Part shown: positions 44,341 to 56,841 of the stretch, piece after piece
How the letters are laid out: each line of letters opens with the position of its first letter
Position numbering within the stretch: position 1 is the first letter of the stretch
Origin: Lichenostomus cassidix
Lineage: Eukaryota > Chordata > Aves > Passeriformes > Meliphagidae
Assembly (NCBI GenBank): GCA_008360975.2
Contig: CM039195.1
Coordinates: forward strand, 14,871,010-14,935,009
Reading direction: 5' to 3'
Length of the DNA stretch: 64,000 nt
Position numbers and translations under genes: made by a program
Notes under the pieces: model-generated
What the model was told of the DNA's origin: nothing
What the model saw: only the letters and a program-made list of their open reading frames with translations
Database searches by the model: none

Positions 44341-47300
44341 CTGCCACGCTTCGGGGACAAGAGCAGAGCCAGAGCCCCCTCATGGCACAGGGGGTGCAGA
44401 GCCAGGGGGGTTCCCGCAACGCTGTGCCCAGTGCTGCATCCAGCGCTTCAGCACTGACACCACAGCCCTGCAAAATAAACCTAGGATGTGGACAGGTGAC
44501 AGGGAGCTCCTGGGTCAAGTGTGAGGGGGGACACAGGGTCTCCTCTCTTGGCCCCAAAGACATGGGCTGGTCCAGAGCATCAGGAGATTTTTGGGAAGGC
44601 CCGATTTCAAGGAATTGTATTAAACAATGCCATGCCGGGTCAGCCTGACACAGATGTCTGGGCTGGATCCAGCATCTTGTGAGGAGATTCTCAGGATACA
44701 GCTTCCCGTGGCCCTTCCAGCCAGGGCACCGCAACTGAATGGTCTGGGGCTCACTTCTAGGAGAAAAGGACCTGCAAGGGGAGAAGGGGAGCAGCCAATC
44801 TCTGCATCACCGCCACGGGGGCTTCTGTCTCTCTCCACGGGTGATGGTGCTCAGCCCACACGGGGAATGAGCTCCAGGGTGGGCACGACATGGCAGTGAT
44901 GGTATCAGCTCCAGGTGGGCACAGGGTGGGGATGATGGTGGGACTGTCCCAGCTCAAGAGGACCCATCCCGTGGCATAGAGAGGGATCTTGTGCTGGAGA
45001 TGTGGTGCAGGAGCTGTCAGGGCAAGGGTGGTGGCTGGTGCAGGTAAATCATTAATGCCGGAGAAAACCAGGTTGGCATCCTGCCCATCATTCGTCGATA
45101 GGAAAAGTTGATGTTGGAAGGGGAATATTCACAAATAACCTTCCCCTCCCTCCTCTGCCTCCCCTCTGGGGGCAGAGGGCTGGAGAGAGGAGGCAGCCCG
45201 GAGCCACGCACGCACCCAGCCCCAAACCAGCCTCTTGCCGAGCACGTTCTCTTCCAGCCCAGCTGGTTTTGCTCCCAGCCTGCTCCGTCTGTGCACATTA
45301 AAGCTTTTTCTAGGTCTGAACTGCTTTTGGCAAGCCAGGCTCCTGTTGGTCCCCACCACCCTCCCCATGGCTGCTCCCCCCGATCCGCTCCCCGTCTGGC
45401 TCCCGCTCCCCCTCCCCGGTCGAAGCCCTGCCAGGGACATGGCAAATCAGCGCGAAGCCTGCGGGGCAAATCGGTACAAATGAGACCAAGCAAGAGGGTG
45501 GGGAGGGACGGCGAGGGGGGGCGATGACTCCTGGGTTGGCGCTTCTGTTCCTGAGTTTGATGTTTCCTGCAAACAACCCTGTAAATGCTCGGCAGTGGCT
45601 TCGGACATCACCTGCCCCCCGCCTCGGCGGGCTTTGGGGACGCTGGGTCCCAGACAGGGAGACAGCCCTCGCCCCGCTCCCACAGCCTCCCCGCAGCCTC
45701 CCGGCCCTGAGCAGGGACCCAGCCGGGACGGGGGCCGAGCTGTAAGTGCTGACATTTCAATCTGTTTTGGGGATGGATGGGGTACGCGGAGGGTGGAAGG
45801 TGCTGGAGGCAGCGGCGGGTCTCACTGCGGGTCTGGGCAGGGAACAAAACACACCAGGGACCTGGAGTGGAAAACACTCCCCTGTTAAAACTGCTTGGTC
45901 CTGCCAGCTTTGCACTCTCCCAAATAAATTACCAGGTATCTGGCGGTGCCAAGGGAAGCCCGGTGCCGCGCCACAGGTTGGGGCTCTGCCGGGAGCAGGA
46001 GCTCGTACCTGGAGCGGGGATGAGCAAACCCACCGGGAGCAGGGAGGCGACTGTTTCCCAAGTGATGCTCTTTGATCCCGCTCGCTGGTATCTCTGCAAG
46101 CCGCGTAACTCCTGATTATTAAAGGCACTCGGCACCGGGGAGGTCATATGGGGCCTTTCTGCTTGGGTTGCTCTCCTAATGACATGTCCGACTGCCTTCA
46201 CCGGGGTCTGCTCACGCGAGTCCCTGACAATAGAAAGTTTGTGGAGGATTTTGGATGCTTTCCCCGTGACCATGGGGTGGTTGCAGAGGTCTGACTGGTT
46301 TCCCCACTGAAAAATGAAGGGATACATTGGGCAAAAGGAACCATCATGGAGGAACACAGAGGGCAGGATAATTTTAAAGCATTTACCTCTCCGTGTTTGT
46401 GTAATAATCAAAAAGATCGATGATTGTCTGCAGGTTTGGAGATGTATGAGTATTTACAATTGTGAAAAATTACAAACCAGGAGAAGGAGGAAATTCAGCA
46501 GTAAGACAGTATTATCCTTGTTATCCATATTTTTTTTCCTCTAAATCCTTCTTAAAGGAAGTGAAAACTAAACTGAATTGTTGAATTGCCAGAGGAGGTG
46601 AGTTACTGAGATGCTTAATGGTGTCAACTAGGAATATACTTCCTCACGCCAGGGAATGCATGTTTGTAGGAATTTCGACAATTAAATCAAAAGGTCACAT
46701 GACAAGGAACAGTTCGCAGCAGTCAGAGGCTTCCTAAAAAAAGGCAAGGAAATCAGGTCAGCGAGGCCCAGCTGTGCATTAGGGTGGTGGCAAATCCTTG
46801 GACTGACTGGCACGGGGAGAAGTTTTTGGCACCCACTGGATGCTGCTGCCCTGCTCTCACTCCTCCATGAGGATTTGGGTTCCCCTCTGTGAAAATCTGG
46901 GACAGGAGGTTGTGGATGTGTCACCCCTCATCCCCTTAGGTCTTCTCACCCTTTTCGGGAGATCCCACAGAATTTCAGAGCTCTGCCCGACCCGGAGGCT
47001 GTGGGAGGACCGCGGTTTGAAGGGCGGATGCAGGAAGACCCCCGCCCCTGCACAGGCATTTTGGGCACTGTCCCAGCAGCTTCTCCCGGCACCTTGCAGG
47101 CACTCGGGACCCGCAGGAGCACGGCTGCTCGGCCATTCCATCTCGTCCTGCGGCACAGCACAGGTTAACGAGCTGTATTCCCGCTCCCCGCACCAGCTAA
47201 TAACATCCCTGCCTCCTCCCGGTGGCTTTGCCTCGGGCCCTTGTTACTCCTCCTGGTAATCCCTTGGCCACTACAGACTTCGCTGGGCAATTTGGTGGCC

Positions 47301-48939
47301 AGTGCTACCTGCCCGCTCGGCGTCCCTGCATCCAGTTACAGCAACATGCCTCGGCTGCCGCCCCCATGCTGCAGCCCCGGCACTGCCCAAGGTGCGGGAC
47401 CAGGGGCTGAGCAGCTCAGGCCATTTTTGGAGGCAATGGAGCTGGAGACACAGGGAGGATCCCAGCAGGCAGTATCACCTTTGATCTGCATTAAAAACCC
47501 AACCAAACACCGTTATCAAGTACCAGGCAGAAGGCAGAGAGGTGCCTACTGCCCATGGGTCAGCCCACAGCACTGCAGAGCTTCCTGCCCAAGAATAAAT
47601 ATGTATTTCAAGACTAAATACGTGTTTTGGAGAGAAATCTGCCTGCAAATAGGTGTGATGTGTTGCCTGTGTGCTTGGGGTCCCCGTGGAGCAGCCTCCC
47701 CCCTCCTCTCTGCTGGCAGCAGGGTATCCCCCCAGGAACAATCCGAGTTTCTCTTCTGAAGGGTTTATGAGTGTCCCCATGTGCTGGCCCTGAGCCAGGG
47801 TGTCCCATCCCTGCAAGAAGGCTTCTGCCTTGCAGACCTCCTCCACATTCCCTGGAGTCCATCCCAACCAGCTTCTCTACTATGCAATTTCCCTGCTGTT
47901 CCCAAGCTCTCCCAATCAGAATTGGATCATTTCCCCTTTAGATTTTTATTTAGCAGGTGGAATTGCTTGTGCTCCCCCAGAGATGGGGAGGGAGAAGCAG
48001 GGGATGTTCCCACTTAGGATCAGCAGTGGGCTGGATTTCATGGATGTGGTCACCAAACTGCACCGCTGTTGCTGCTGGATCAGCATACCAAGCACCCCTC
48101 ACCCACACCTTTTATTTTATTGGCTTTTATCTTACATATATCAAGTTCCTTGGTCCTTTGAGGTGGCAGCTCCTTGGTGGCTGGTTAGACCTTGTAATGG
48201 CTTAAACATCTCTCTCATGGCTCCATCCTAAAATTGCTGGCTGGAGCCAGTTCTGGCACCTGGCAGACTGGAGTAGGGATAAGTCCATGTCCTCCTGGGT
48301 GGGGGCCCAGCATTGCAACAGCCCCCCTTTTCTATGAATAGTTGAAATCATGGCCCCATCTTGGCCATGTTTTGGCTGAAGAGAGTCCTGTAACTTAGAA
48401 GAGAGACAATCTTCGGGGATTACCCTGGGAGAATAAGATCCCAGCCAAGAAAAAGAAGCGTGCAGCAAGGTCTGTTCCCTGTGACTGATGGGCCCCTTTC
48501 CTGCCCTCCCCTGCCCACCTGAGCTGGCAGAAGAGTCCATCAGGAGGGAGGCAGTGACTGAGTGTGTCTGCTGGCAGGTCTGTGTCCTGAGGGTGTACTG
48601 AGGAAAGCTTTTGGCTGTGTGGGGCAATCCCAAATGAGGGCTGGATGGCTGCCACCAGCAATGCTCTGCTTTTTAAGCCCCTGGTGACAGTGACACAACT
48701 CAGAAAGTCCCAAGAGGGCCAGCTGTGGGACAGCCAAACCATCGCTGGACACTGCTGGCTCCATCCCAGGCTCTGCTGAGATGTGCAGAGGTCCTGCAGG
48801 GTACACAACAACCCCTGGCCCTCCAGCACAGGTGGCTCAGACCCACCAGGGAGCACCCATCTTGGTCTCTGGGACAGCTGTGAGGCCTCCTTGAAGTCCT
48901 TTCCATCTTCATAGATGATGAGAAGGTGCCAGGGTGAAT
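44341..48939. other. Intergenic, candidate conserved blocks, no gene
   Basis: CR1-free. AT-rich blocks embedded in GC-rich sequence lie at about 45035-45140, 46105-46240, 46390-46480 and 47585-47650. A donor-like GTAAGT at 45743 has no convincing partner acceptor. No coding homology. Confidence 0.45.
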
Positions 48940-49300
48940 TTACTGAGGGCAAATTGTGCCAGAGCAGCACAACTGCCCACTATGAGGAGAGGACTGGCTG
49001 CCAGGACAAGGGAGGGAGAGAAACAGATCCTGATAAGTGACCTTAGCAGGGCCCCCGACATGGTCTCCTGCAGTGTCCTCATGGCCAAACTGGAAATGTA
49101 AAGACAAGGTGGGTCAAACACAGGCTGGACTGCCAGGCTCCATGAGCTGTGCAAGGTGCAGCTGCCAGCTGGAGAAAGGGAATGGCAAAGTCCTGCATCT
49201 GGGATGGAGTAACTCCCTGCAGCAGGGCATGTCCTGCCAAACGGGCTGTAGATTTACAGAAAAGGAGCCACATCCAAGACATGAGTAGAGCCAGAATCTT
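48940..49300 (+). mobile_element. Degenerate CR1 internal fragment
   Basis: A block reading 'gaccttagcagggcccccga' then 'catggtctcctgcagtgtcctc' resembles the CR1 reverse-transcriptase segment (LSKAFDTVSHN type). 'aagtcctgcatctggg' resembles sequence closer to the 3' end. It is heavily decayed, with internal deletions and no open frame. Confidence 0.45.
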
Positions 49301-52300
49301 GACTGCCAGGAGCTGGACCAAGACAGGAGAGAGTGGAAAAGGCTCTGAAGATAGCAGGAAGCATGGAGAGAAGAAAGGGTGAGGGAAATGCTTGTGATGT
49401 CCTTGTGTGCAGCTCCTCTCCTGCAGCAAAGGGTAAGTGAGGACACAGCAATGGACACAAACAGAAGCAGGAGAGGGCTGGGCTGCAAGGCAGGAGGGTG
49501 GCAGGCAGAGGAGGGTTGAATCCCTATTCCTGCCTCTAGAGGATATCAGGTGGATTTGAACTGGAAGAAGGTGCATTTTCTGGTGGGAAGATGGAGATTG
49601 ATTTTGTGGACTAGGACACCTGAGCAGGAAATATGGGAACAGCAGGTAGGAGAGACCTCAGGATGTGAGAAAGGTCATACCCATATGGGAACATTTGGCC
49701 ATCTTTGGTGTGTCTTAGGAGACACAAGAAGAGGTGGGCTCTGCCAAGACAGGAAAAGCAAAGCAGAAATCTCCTTTCTTTACCATTCCCATCCCCAGGG
49801 CATTTAAGGAATGTGAACTGTCCAAGGATAAATGGAAAGTGAAGAGGGGAACATTTCTAGTATGAGGAACTGGGCTGTAGAAGTTTGGGGAGCCTCAGGG
49901 AGCCTTTGGGTTGGTCAAGCGGTGACTAGATGCACCTCATTGTGTGACAGAGCTCATTGCTTTGCAGGGGAGGTGGCAGAGGATGTGGAATCTTGTCCAT
50001 ACCCAGCCGAGGGATCTGTGCTGTGTAGGGCAGAGAGATGATCTAACCTCTGCGTCCACACTGGGAACACTCATGTTTGGTCTGTGGTGGGAGGGAGAAT
50101 TGGATTTTGGGAATCAGAGTTGAGCCCCACATTGCCCTGCTTGGACCGCAGCTGGTGTGCCAGAGCAGACAGAGGGGACTGGTGCAGGTCACCAGAAATA
50201 GCTTCTGGAGATTGCCACCATCCCCAGAGGTCCACCAGATGGAAGGCTGAGAGGCAACCTCTCAGCACAGGTGGTCACAGACAGTAGGATCCATCCTGTG
50301 CTGTCACACCAGCAGGAGAAGGAGAAACCTGTAAGTGGGAAAGGAATTTCAGAGGTCATAGAAACTGAAATAAGCTATGGAATTTTTTTCTGGAAACAGG
50401 AAAGCCCTACACGTTATAGGCATGTCACAGACTTTAGCCCATAGGATGGCTGGACCTACCTTCCTCTTCCAGCTGCACACACTTCTTAAGCCCCCCAGCT
50501 GTCTCCAGCTGTCCATCCTCTTCCCATGCTCACCATGCCAGCCTGGACACCACCTCCTCTGCACATCCCTGGGTGCCAGCCACACTGTTGAGCCCACCTG
50601 AGTTGCACAGACACCTTCCCCTCTGCACCACCCCCACCTGCACATTTTCATTTGGAGATTGATAATGTGTTCACAAATTTGGAAATCAGTTTGCCAGTGT
50701 GCCATTGAGGTGCTGACTCCACTGCTGGGAGCCTGTGGTCTCCTGAGGCTCCATTAGTGGTTAGAGTGGAGGTGGAGGAAGATGTAAGAAGATCCCACAG
50801 TGGGGCCTGGGCAGAAGCTTTGCGGGTGGTTGATATAATGTGGAGAGACAGTCTTACATCTCCTCACCAGAACCTGCCTCTTCCCCCGAAGGGCTCGCAG
50901 CAGGATAGGCTGTGGGAGGGAAAGCCTTTTGCGGTGGAGGACCCTCACGTCTCTGGAGAGTAGCCTGGAGGCTGTGACGGCCTGATCTCATCTCTCAAGG
51001 AGCCTGTGAGTTGTTCTGTGAGTGTCACAGGCAGACAATGACGTCTCCAGCCCATTGCCACTTGGTTGAACGCTTTTCACGGGGTGTTGGGGTTGCCCCA
51101 GGGAGCCTTCAGGCAAACTTTTTGTGGGTGGAGGCTAGAGCAGAGGTCAGACACACAGCAACACTTCTTGAGCAAGTGCACAAATGGGAGAAGATTTGAC
51201 CCAAAATTAGGGAAAACTTGTACATGTGAAGGTACCTTGGCTCCAGCACATGGCAGGGTTAGTAAGTTCATCACCTGGCTGAAGGACACCTCATGCCAGA
51301 CAACCTGCATATCCAAAGGCAGCAATGCTCACAAAGATGGACCCACCCTCCTCTCTGGGCTGGATTTTGGGTCTCACCAAAATGCACCTGGGGGGAGAGC
51401 TAAGCTTTACCAACCAGGAACTCCAGATGCCTCCAAATGCTGGAAACCCAAAGGTTGGGAATCCAAATGCTTCAGATTTGTAGGCCACGACTCTGACTTT
51501 GTCTTGCTCTGGGGATGTGAAGCATGTGGTTTGGTGAGCCCACATATGGAAACACAGAAGTGGTGATGAAGAAGCCTCGCAGCAGCAGAGCCATGCTGAG
51601 CTCTGGCCTTGCACATGAAGAAGTGGTGGGTGGGCAGACATGGAAAGATTGGCTGTTTGGAAGACACAGGAAACCCCAGGCTCTTCTGAAGGTAGGTCGT
51701 ATGGGGAAGAGATTCTGGTGCCACAATTGAGATCAAGCTGGAGGAAGGCACAGCTCAAGGTGGGAACAGTTTCAAAGCTGCTGATGTAGGGACCCAGAGG
51801 AGGAGGTGATGGGACAGCCTCACACAGTCACTCACACAGCACCAGTACAGGGTGAGGCTGGGGAGGTGCAGAGCTCCCAGCCCCACCAGCCACACTTGTC
51901 TCCTCTTGCCGAGTGCCTGCTGCTTTGCCATGGCCAATTGCCTTCATCCCAGCTCCGATAAACGCTTAAAAGCTCAAATCACACAACCCCAGGCTATGAA
52001 AACGAAAAGGGACCCGATAGCCGCTAATAGCCGAGCAGCCCCTGCGGCAAAAGCGTGTAGTGTAGGGAAAGTGGTTTGCATTGATCAGTGGCTCCACACC
52101 ACCCGCTCCCCTGCCGCGGTGCTGCCCGGCTGCTCCAGCTACGGCGCTGGGGAAAACGGGATGAAACCCCACGGGAATTTCCAGAACGGCAGTCCGGGTA
52201 AAGGCAGAAGCGGGATGATTTGTGGGTTTGTTGTGAGGTCCCATCGAAGGGCCATCCTTCTGCTCCACAGTGTCCTGTCCTGGCACGGTCACCAGGGCAA

Positions 52301-55300
52301 CGCATGCCTGGATGACAAATGGCAATGCTGGGACCACACAGACTGGAGTGATGCTGAGCCCCAGGAAATGAGTGACCTGGACAGCTCGGAAGGAAGTAAC
52401 TGGTGGATATATGAGCAGGCAAGAGTTGTCCCTGTGGCTGGTGCTGGGTGAGCAGGGCACCACCACTGAATTCCCACCTGTGGGGGGTAGGACCAGCTTG
52501 TAAGAGACCACAGGAATCCTCAGCTGCAGGACGAGGTGCAAGGCAGGAGTTTCATCGCCACCACACTAAGTGGAGAAGAACTTCCATGCCTTTCTTGAGC
52601 CCATTCCTCCATGCTGTGTCCTACAGCCATCTGGGAAAGGTTGAGGGCAGCCAATTTCCATGGGAGCGTTGCAGCTCTCTGGCAGCCTCCCAGTCAGCAC
52701 TGGAGCACTTGGAGGTCAGCATCAAAGACAGGATATCAGTTTGAGACATGGGGTATTTGCTCCAGCCAGAAAAGCTCTTGCAAAAGCTATCAGGACAAGT
52801 TCACATGCCCACCTATGGGTGGAGAGGGTTTGTATTGGTACAGGAAACCCATAGGACTGAGTCCCTTCCTGCAAGTGGCTATCACACACCAGGAGCAGGC
52901 TCAGGGAAGGGGATGGCATCAGGGAGGGTTTGGCCCTGTGTCCAGCTTCAGCCTTTAAAGGAGATGGTGAAGCAGGGGTGTGGTGGTGAACCATGTGTCT
53001 GGAGGGTGGACAGGGACTGTGGTTGCTACTTCCACCAGTCAAAGCATTGGGGGGCATCATGTGAGACTTGTGGGAGCAAGCTGGAGAATGAAGCTCCGGG
53101 TGGTGCGCCCAGAACTGCCTGCTGCAGGATGCTTCAGGGGCTGAACATTTCCACAGCTTCCTGAGAAGCTCAGATTCAGAGTGGGGATGTGCATTCCATG
53201 TGCTCCATCCAGCAGCAGCCAGTCTGCTGGAATGGCTGAGGGATTAGGAAAATTGGAGCGGTACCATAGATGCCTGTCCTACATCCTGGAAGTTGAGTTT
53301 TGGATGTTATTAAAGACAGGAGCTGGATGGATGACTGAGGTGCTGTGGATCAGCTGCCCCAATGGTTCTGTGCCCTTCCCTGCGTCCCTGTGGCTGGAGA
53401 CCAGGCTGAGATTTTTTTAAGTACTGGAGCACCAGGGACTGCAGATCTCTTTCCTGGGCATCTCTCTTCTTCCTTGCCTTTGTCTCTCCCTCTCTTTCTT
53501 CCCTTGCCACTCGGCTCCCTCCATCGGAGCATGCCCTCTCCCCTCGGCAGTCCCGGGGAGGAGAGCAGGGATGCTGCAATTCCCAGGCACAGGTGCACGA
53601 TCCCCGCCGCGCGCTGCCCCCAGGCACAGCCCCCACCGCCGCAGCTGACAGTCCACTGGAAATAATGTGTTGTGGCAGAGAGAGACTCAGCAGACCACGA
53701 AGATCTGCTGGTGCGGGAACTGCTCAGCAACCAGGAGCCACAACGCCTGTCTCCCAGCTCCGCAGGGCCTGAGCCGGCTCTGGGGATGCCTCCACTGCGC
53801 CCGAGCCTGCCTGGCTCACACGCAGGGCACTTCCCATCTCTCTCCCATTCTTTTTCTCTGCTCTCTCCTGTCTTCCCCCCTTGCTGCTCCTCTCAACAGC
53901 ATTAAGGAGGTGGAGCAGCCAAGCTGCCTGTCCCTACATGGGACATCTCTCTGCCATCCCCTGCACCACCGGGCACAGGAGGGGAACGAATGGCTTTTGC
54001 AGCAGCCTTGGAGGAGGAGGATCAGGTGTGCAGGAATGGAACAACCAGTTCCAGTCTTCCAGCAAAGATTTAATCTGCCTCTGGCATATAAACAGCAAAT
54101 GTTTGTTCAACTGACCTGCAAACAGGCGACGTGCATCGCAGCGGGGCCGAGGCACCCGGCTCCCTGCTCCGTCACTCTTGGTTTCTTGCCCTCTAGCAGG
54201 GTGACACAGGGCAGGGGACCAGGGACAGGCAGGTCCAGGATGCTCGCTGCACCCCAGGCTCAGTGGCTGGAGCAGGGTAGTGATGCTCAGAGGGGTCTCA
54301 TCATGTCCAGCTGCTGCTGCATCCCTTCTGCTCCCCTGGGCAGTGCAGCATGTGAGGAGCTCTCACGGCTCACAGGCATGATGCACACAGGAGGTGGCTG
54401 AGGGCTGACGGACAAGTGTGTCCCCGTGGGCAGGGTGCAGGCTGTGAGCACTGAGGTGAACCTGCAGGCGGGAGGCCCCGAGCTCTGCCCGCACATCCCA
54501 TTGCAATGGGAGAAATCAGCCTGGGCTGCTGCAGGTAAGGGCTGCAGCCCTGGAGCTCTCCTCGACATCCCAGGAGACACAGGTTCATCACAAAGGGACA
54601 TTTTTGCTTATTTTCTGCATGAGCCGATCTTAGTAGCAGGGTCGACTTCCACCTCAGCCCCCAGTGTGGGCATGCAGAGGGCTGTTCCCCAGCCCTGCCT
54701 GCAGCTCAGCCTGCCCCTGGGAAAGCCACAGCACAGCTGTCCCTGTGGCAGGCAGGAAATACACTGCTGTTTGATGACAAACCTCAGAAAGGAATTTGAA
54801 AGGGTTCTATGCAGGTAATTCTATCACACAAATGCTCTCACCATGCTCCCAGGGGAAGGGGATATCCCTTGGTGGCCGTGGTGATGAGAGTGGGTACCAG
54901 AGCATCCTTCAGTCTGGAACAGCCACTGCATGGGCATGGGGCTGGTGGGACTGTCCTCAGGGACACTGGTATTGCAGACTGCTGCCAGAGCATCCCTGTG
55001 TGCCTGGAGCAGATGGTCATGGGGCCATGGGGCTGTGAGAGGCCAGCCCCAAGGATGTGGGCTCACCAGGGGGAGCAGCAGAAATGCCAGCCAGCCGTGG
55101 GAGGTGGGCACTATCACGGGGCCATGTGGCATCCTCCGGTGTGGTGCTGCTGCAGGAGCCCCTTCCCAGCCCATCCCACTCTGATCCCAGCCCTTTGGCA
55201 CTGCGGTGCCAATCTCCCTGCCCTGGGAACTGCAATGCTCCCCACCACCCCTGCAGGGAAGCCCCCCAAGCCATGTGCAGAAGGATGTGGGCTATGACTG

Positions 55301-56816
55301 GGCACACTCCAGGCCAGTGGGGAGCAGGGCCCATTGCAGGGGCTCTCAGGTTCTTGAGCCGCTGCCTGGACCTGCCCACAGGCCATTCCTTGTCCCAGCT
55401 GCCCAAAGATGCAGAGACTCACTCTGTTTCCTCTCCAATCCTCCAAATCTTGTCTCCTTCCCAGAAGCCAGGGAGCAGATTTTTCCTCAAATGGCTCCAG
55501 CTGCCACATTGGTGGCAATCTGGAGCTGCTTCTGGCCTTCTCCTTCCTGGACTCTGCATTCCCACACCAGCCTGGCTGCAGCATCTCTGGGGCAGAGCTC
55601 TGCCCTGGGACCTGCTGCAGCAGGGAATGGTTTGGCCCCTGAGAAATGAGCCCCAGACACACAGAATGAGCCCTCAAACTTGCTACTCTCCCCAGGAGAA
55701 GCTGGTAAGTCCCTCCAGGGCAAAGCAGAGTCTGGAGGGGTGACACAGGCATTTGCATCAGAGTCAGGCACCCCGTGACTGCTTGGCCATCTGTGAAGGA
55801 GCCCAATTTCATGACTGTGGAGCTTGTGCAGGTCTGGCTCCTCTGGGAGGAGAAAAGTTGGGAGGTTGTGCTCCCTGCCCACTCTCAGAGCTGGTGGGGG
55901 ACAGGCTGTGGGACAGACATGACACTGCTGTCGCCAGGGAGGTTGTGGTGGGAAGCACAGAGGGGGCAGCCCAGTGTCAGAGTCCTGCGGGGAATATTGC
56001 CTGGACATTTTGATCTTGGGGAAGACACCTGGGAGAGGGGGAGGTGTAGTTTTGGCTGGATTGGTTTTCCAAACCAGATTATCATTGTTCTGGCATAGGA
56101 CAACATCAGTCCCATGGAGACAGGGAGGCAGGACTTGTTTTCCCGTAGCAACACCAGGTTACAGGCAGTCAGTCCATCCATCCCACTGCCCTCTTTGCAT
56201 CTGGATCACGCATTCACATGCAGGGTTGCAGGTACCCGAATGTAGCCCAGCTCTGCAGCAGCTTTGTTGCCAGAGCTTTGGAACACCTGGGTTGGCTCTA
56301 GCACTGCAGTACCCCAGGAGATGGCAAAGCCAAATGGGTCCATGCCCAGCACGGTATTGGGGCTGCTGAGTCCCTTTTATCCTCTGCCCTCAGCAGGAAA
56401 ATAGTCCCTGAGCTGGGCTGGGGCTGCCCCAGGGAGGCTCTGACTGGCCAGGCAGGTCACCTGGGTGCCTCAATGTCAGCTTGAGGTGGTTTAGCTCCAA
56501 CGCCTTTAATAGTGTTTGTTTTCCTTTTCCTCTGGGGTGGTTTGAGAGAGGAGGGTCAATAATGGGATCAGCATATATAGGCATACCTATAAGGTTTGGG
56601 CAAAAATTCCATGCCTGGCCTGAGTTTATATGGGAGCTCTAGACCAAGGTCCCAGAAGCTCCAGTCTCTGGGGCCAGGAGGTGCCCATGGAGCACAGCCA
56701 TCTACCCAGAAGCTGCAGGCACAGCTCACCACCTCCATGCTGTTCTTCCAGGGCACACAGTGCTTCCCGGAGAGGTGTGGGAAGACTCACCTGCCGTGCC
56801 CCTCTGTTCCCACCAG
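49301..56816. other. Intergenic upstream of PRR35, no gene recognised
   Basis: CR1-free by eye. An unusual low-GC, CpG-containing block at 51925-52090 is the best candidate conserved element. A TATA-like catatatagg lies at 56572-56581. A weak exon-like unit at 54435-54535 ends in GCAG|GTAAGG. No coding homology. Confidence 0.45.
56572..56581 (+). promoter_or_regulatory. TATA-like element upstream of PRR35
   Basis: catatatagg lies about 270 nt before the PRR35 ATG. A start site about 30 nt downstream would fall near 56605, before the acceptor at 56816. That would allow an unspliced or alternative first exon. It is a single motif with no other support. Confidence 0.3.
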
Positions 56817-56841
56817 GAGCCATCTCCAGGAAGCCTCCACC

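Noticed and set aside
43919..44734. 271-residue minus-strand ORF and overlapping + frames at 43506-44524
   Set aside because: All frames are open because the segment is CpG-rich. The composition is Pro/Arg/Ser/Gly, with no recognisable domain, splice context or family match.
45595..45742. Possible exon ending GAGCT|GTAAGT
   Set aside because: The donor is good but no convincing acceptor lies upstream, and isolated GTAAGT hexamers are expected by chance.
48940..49300. Endogenous retrovirus or intact LINE reverse transcriptase
   Set aside because: Only a decayed CR1-like segment is recognisable. There are no LTRs, primer-binding site or open pol frame anywhere in the window.
54435..54535. Possible exon: cccgtgggcag acceptor and GCAG|GTAAGG donor
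   Set aside because: The acceptor lacks a good polypyrimidine tract and the frame matches nothing. It is too weak to list as an exon without transcript evidence.
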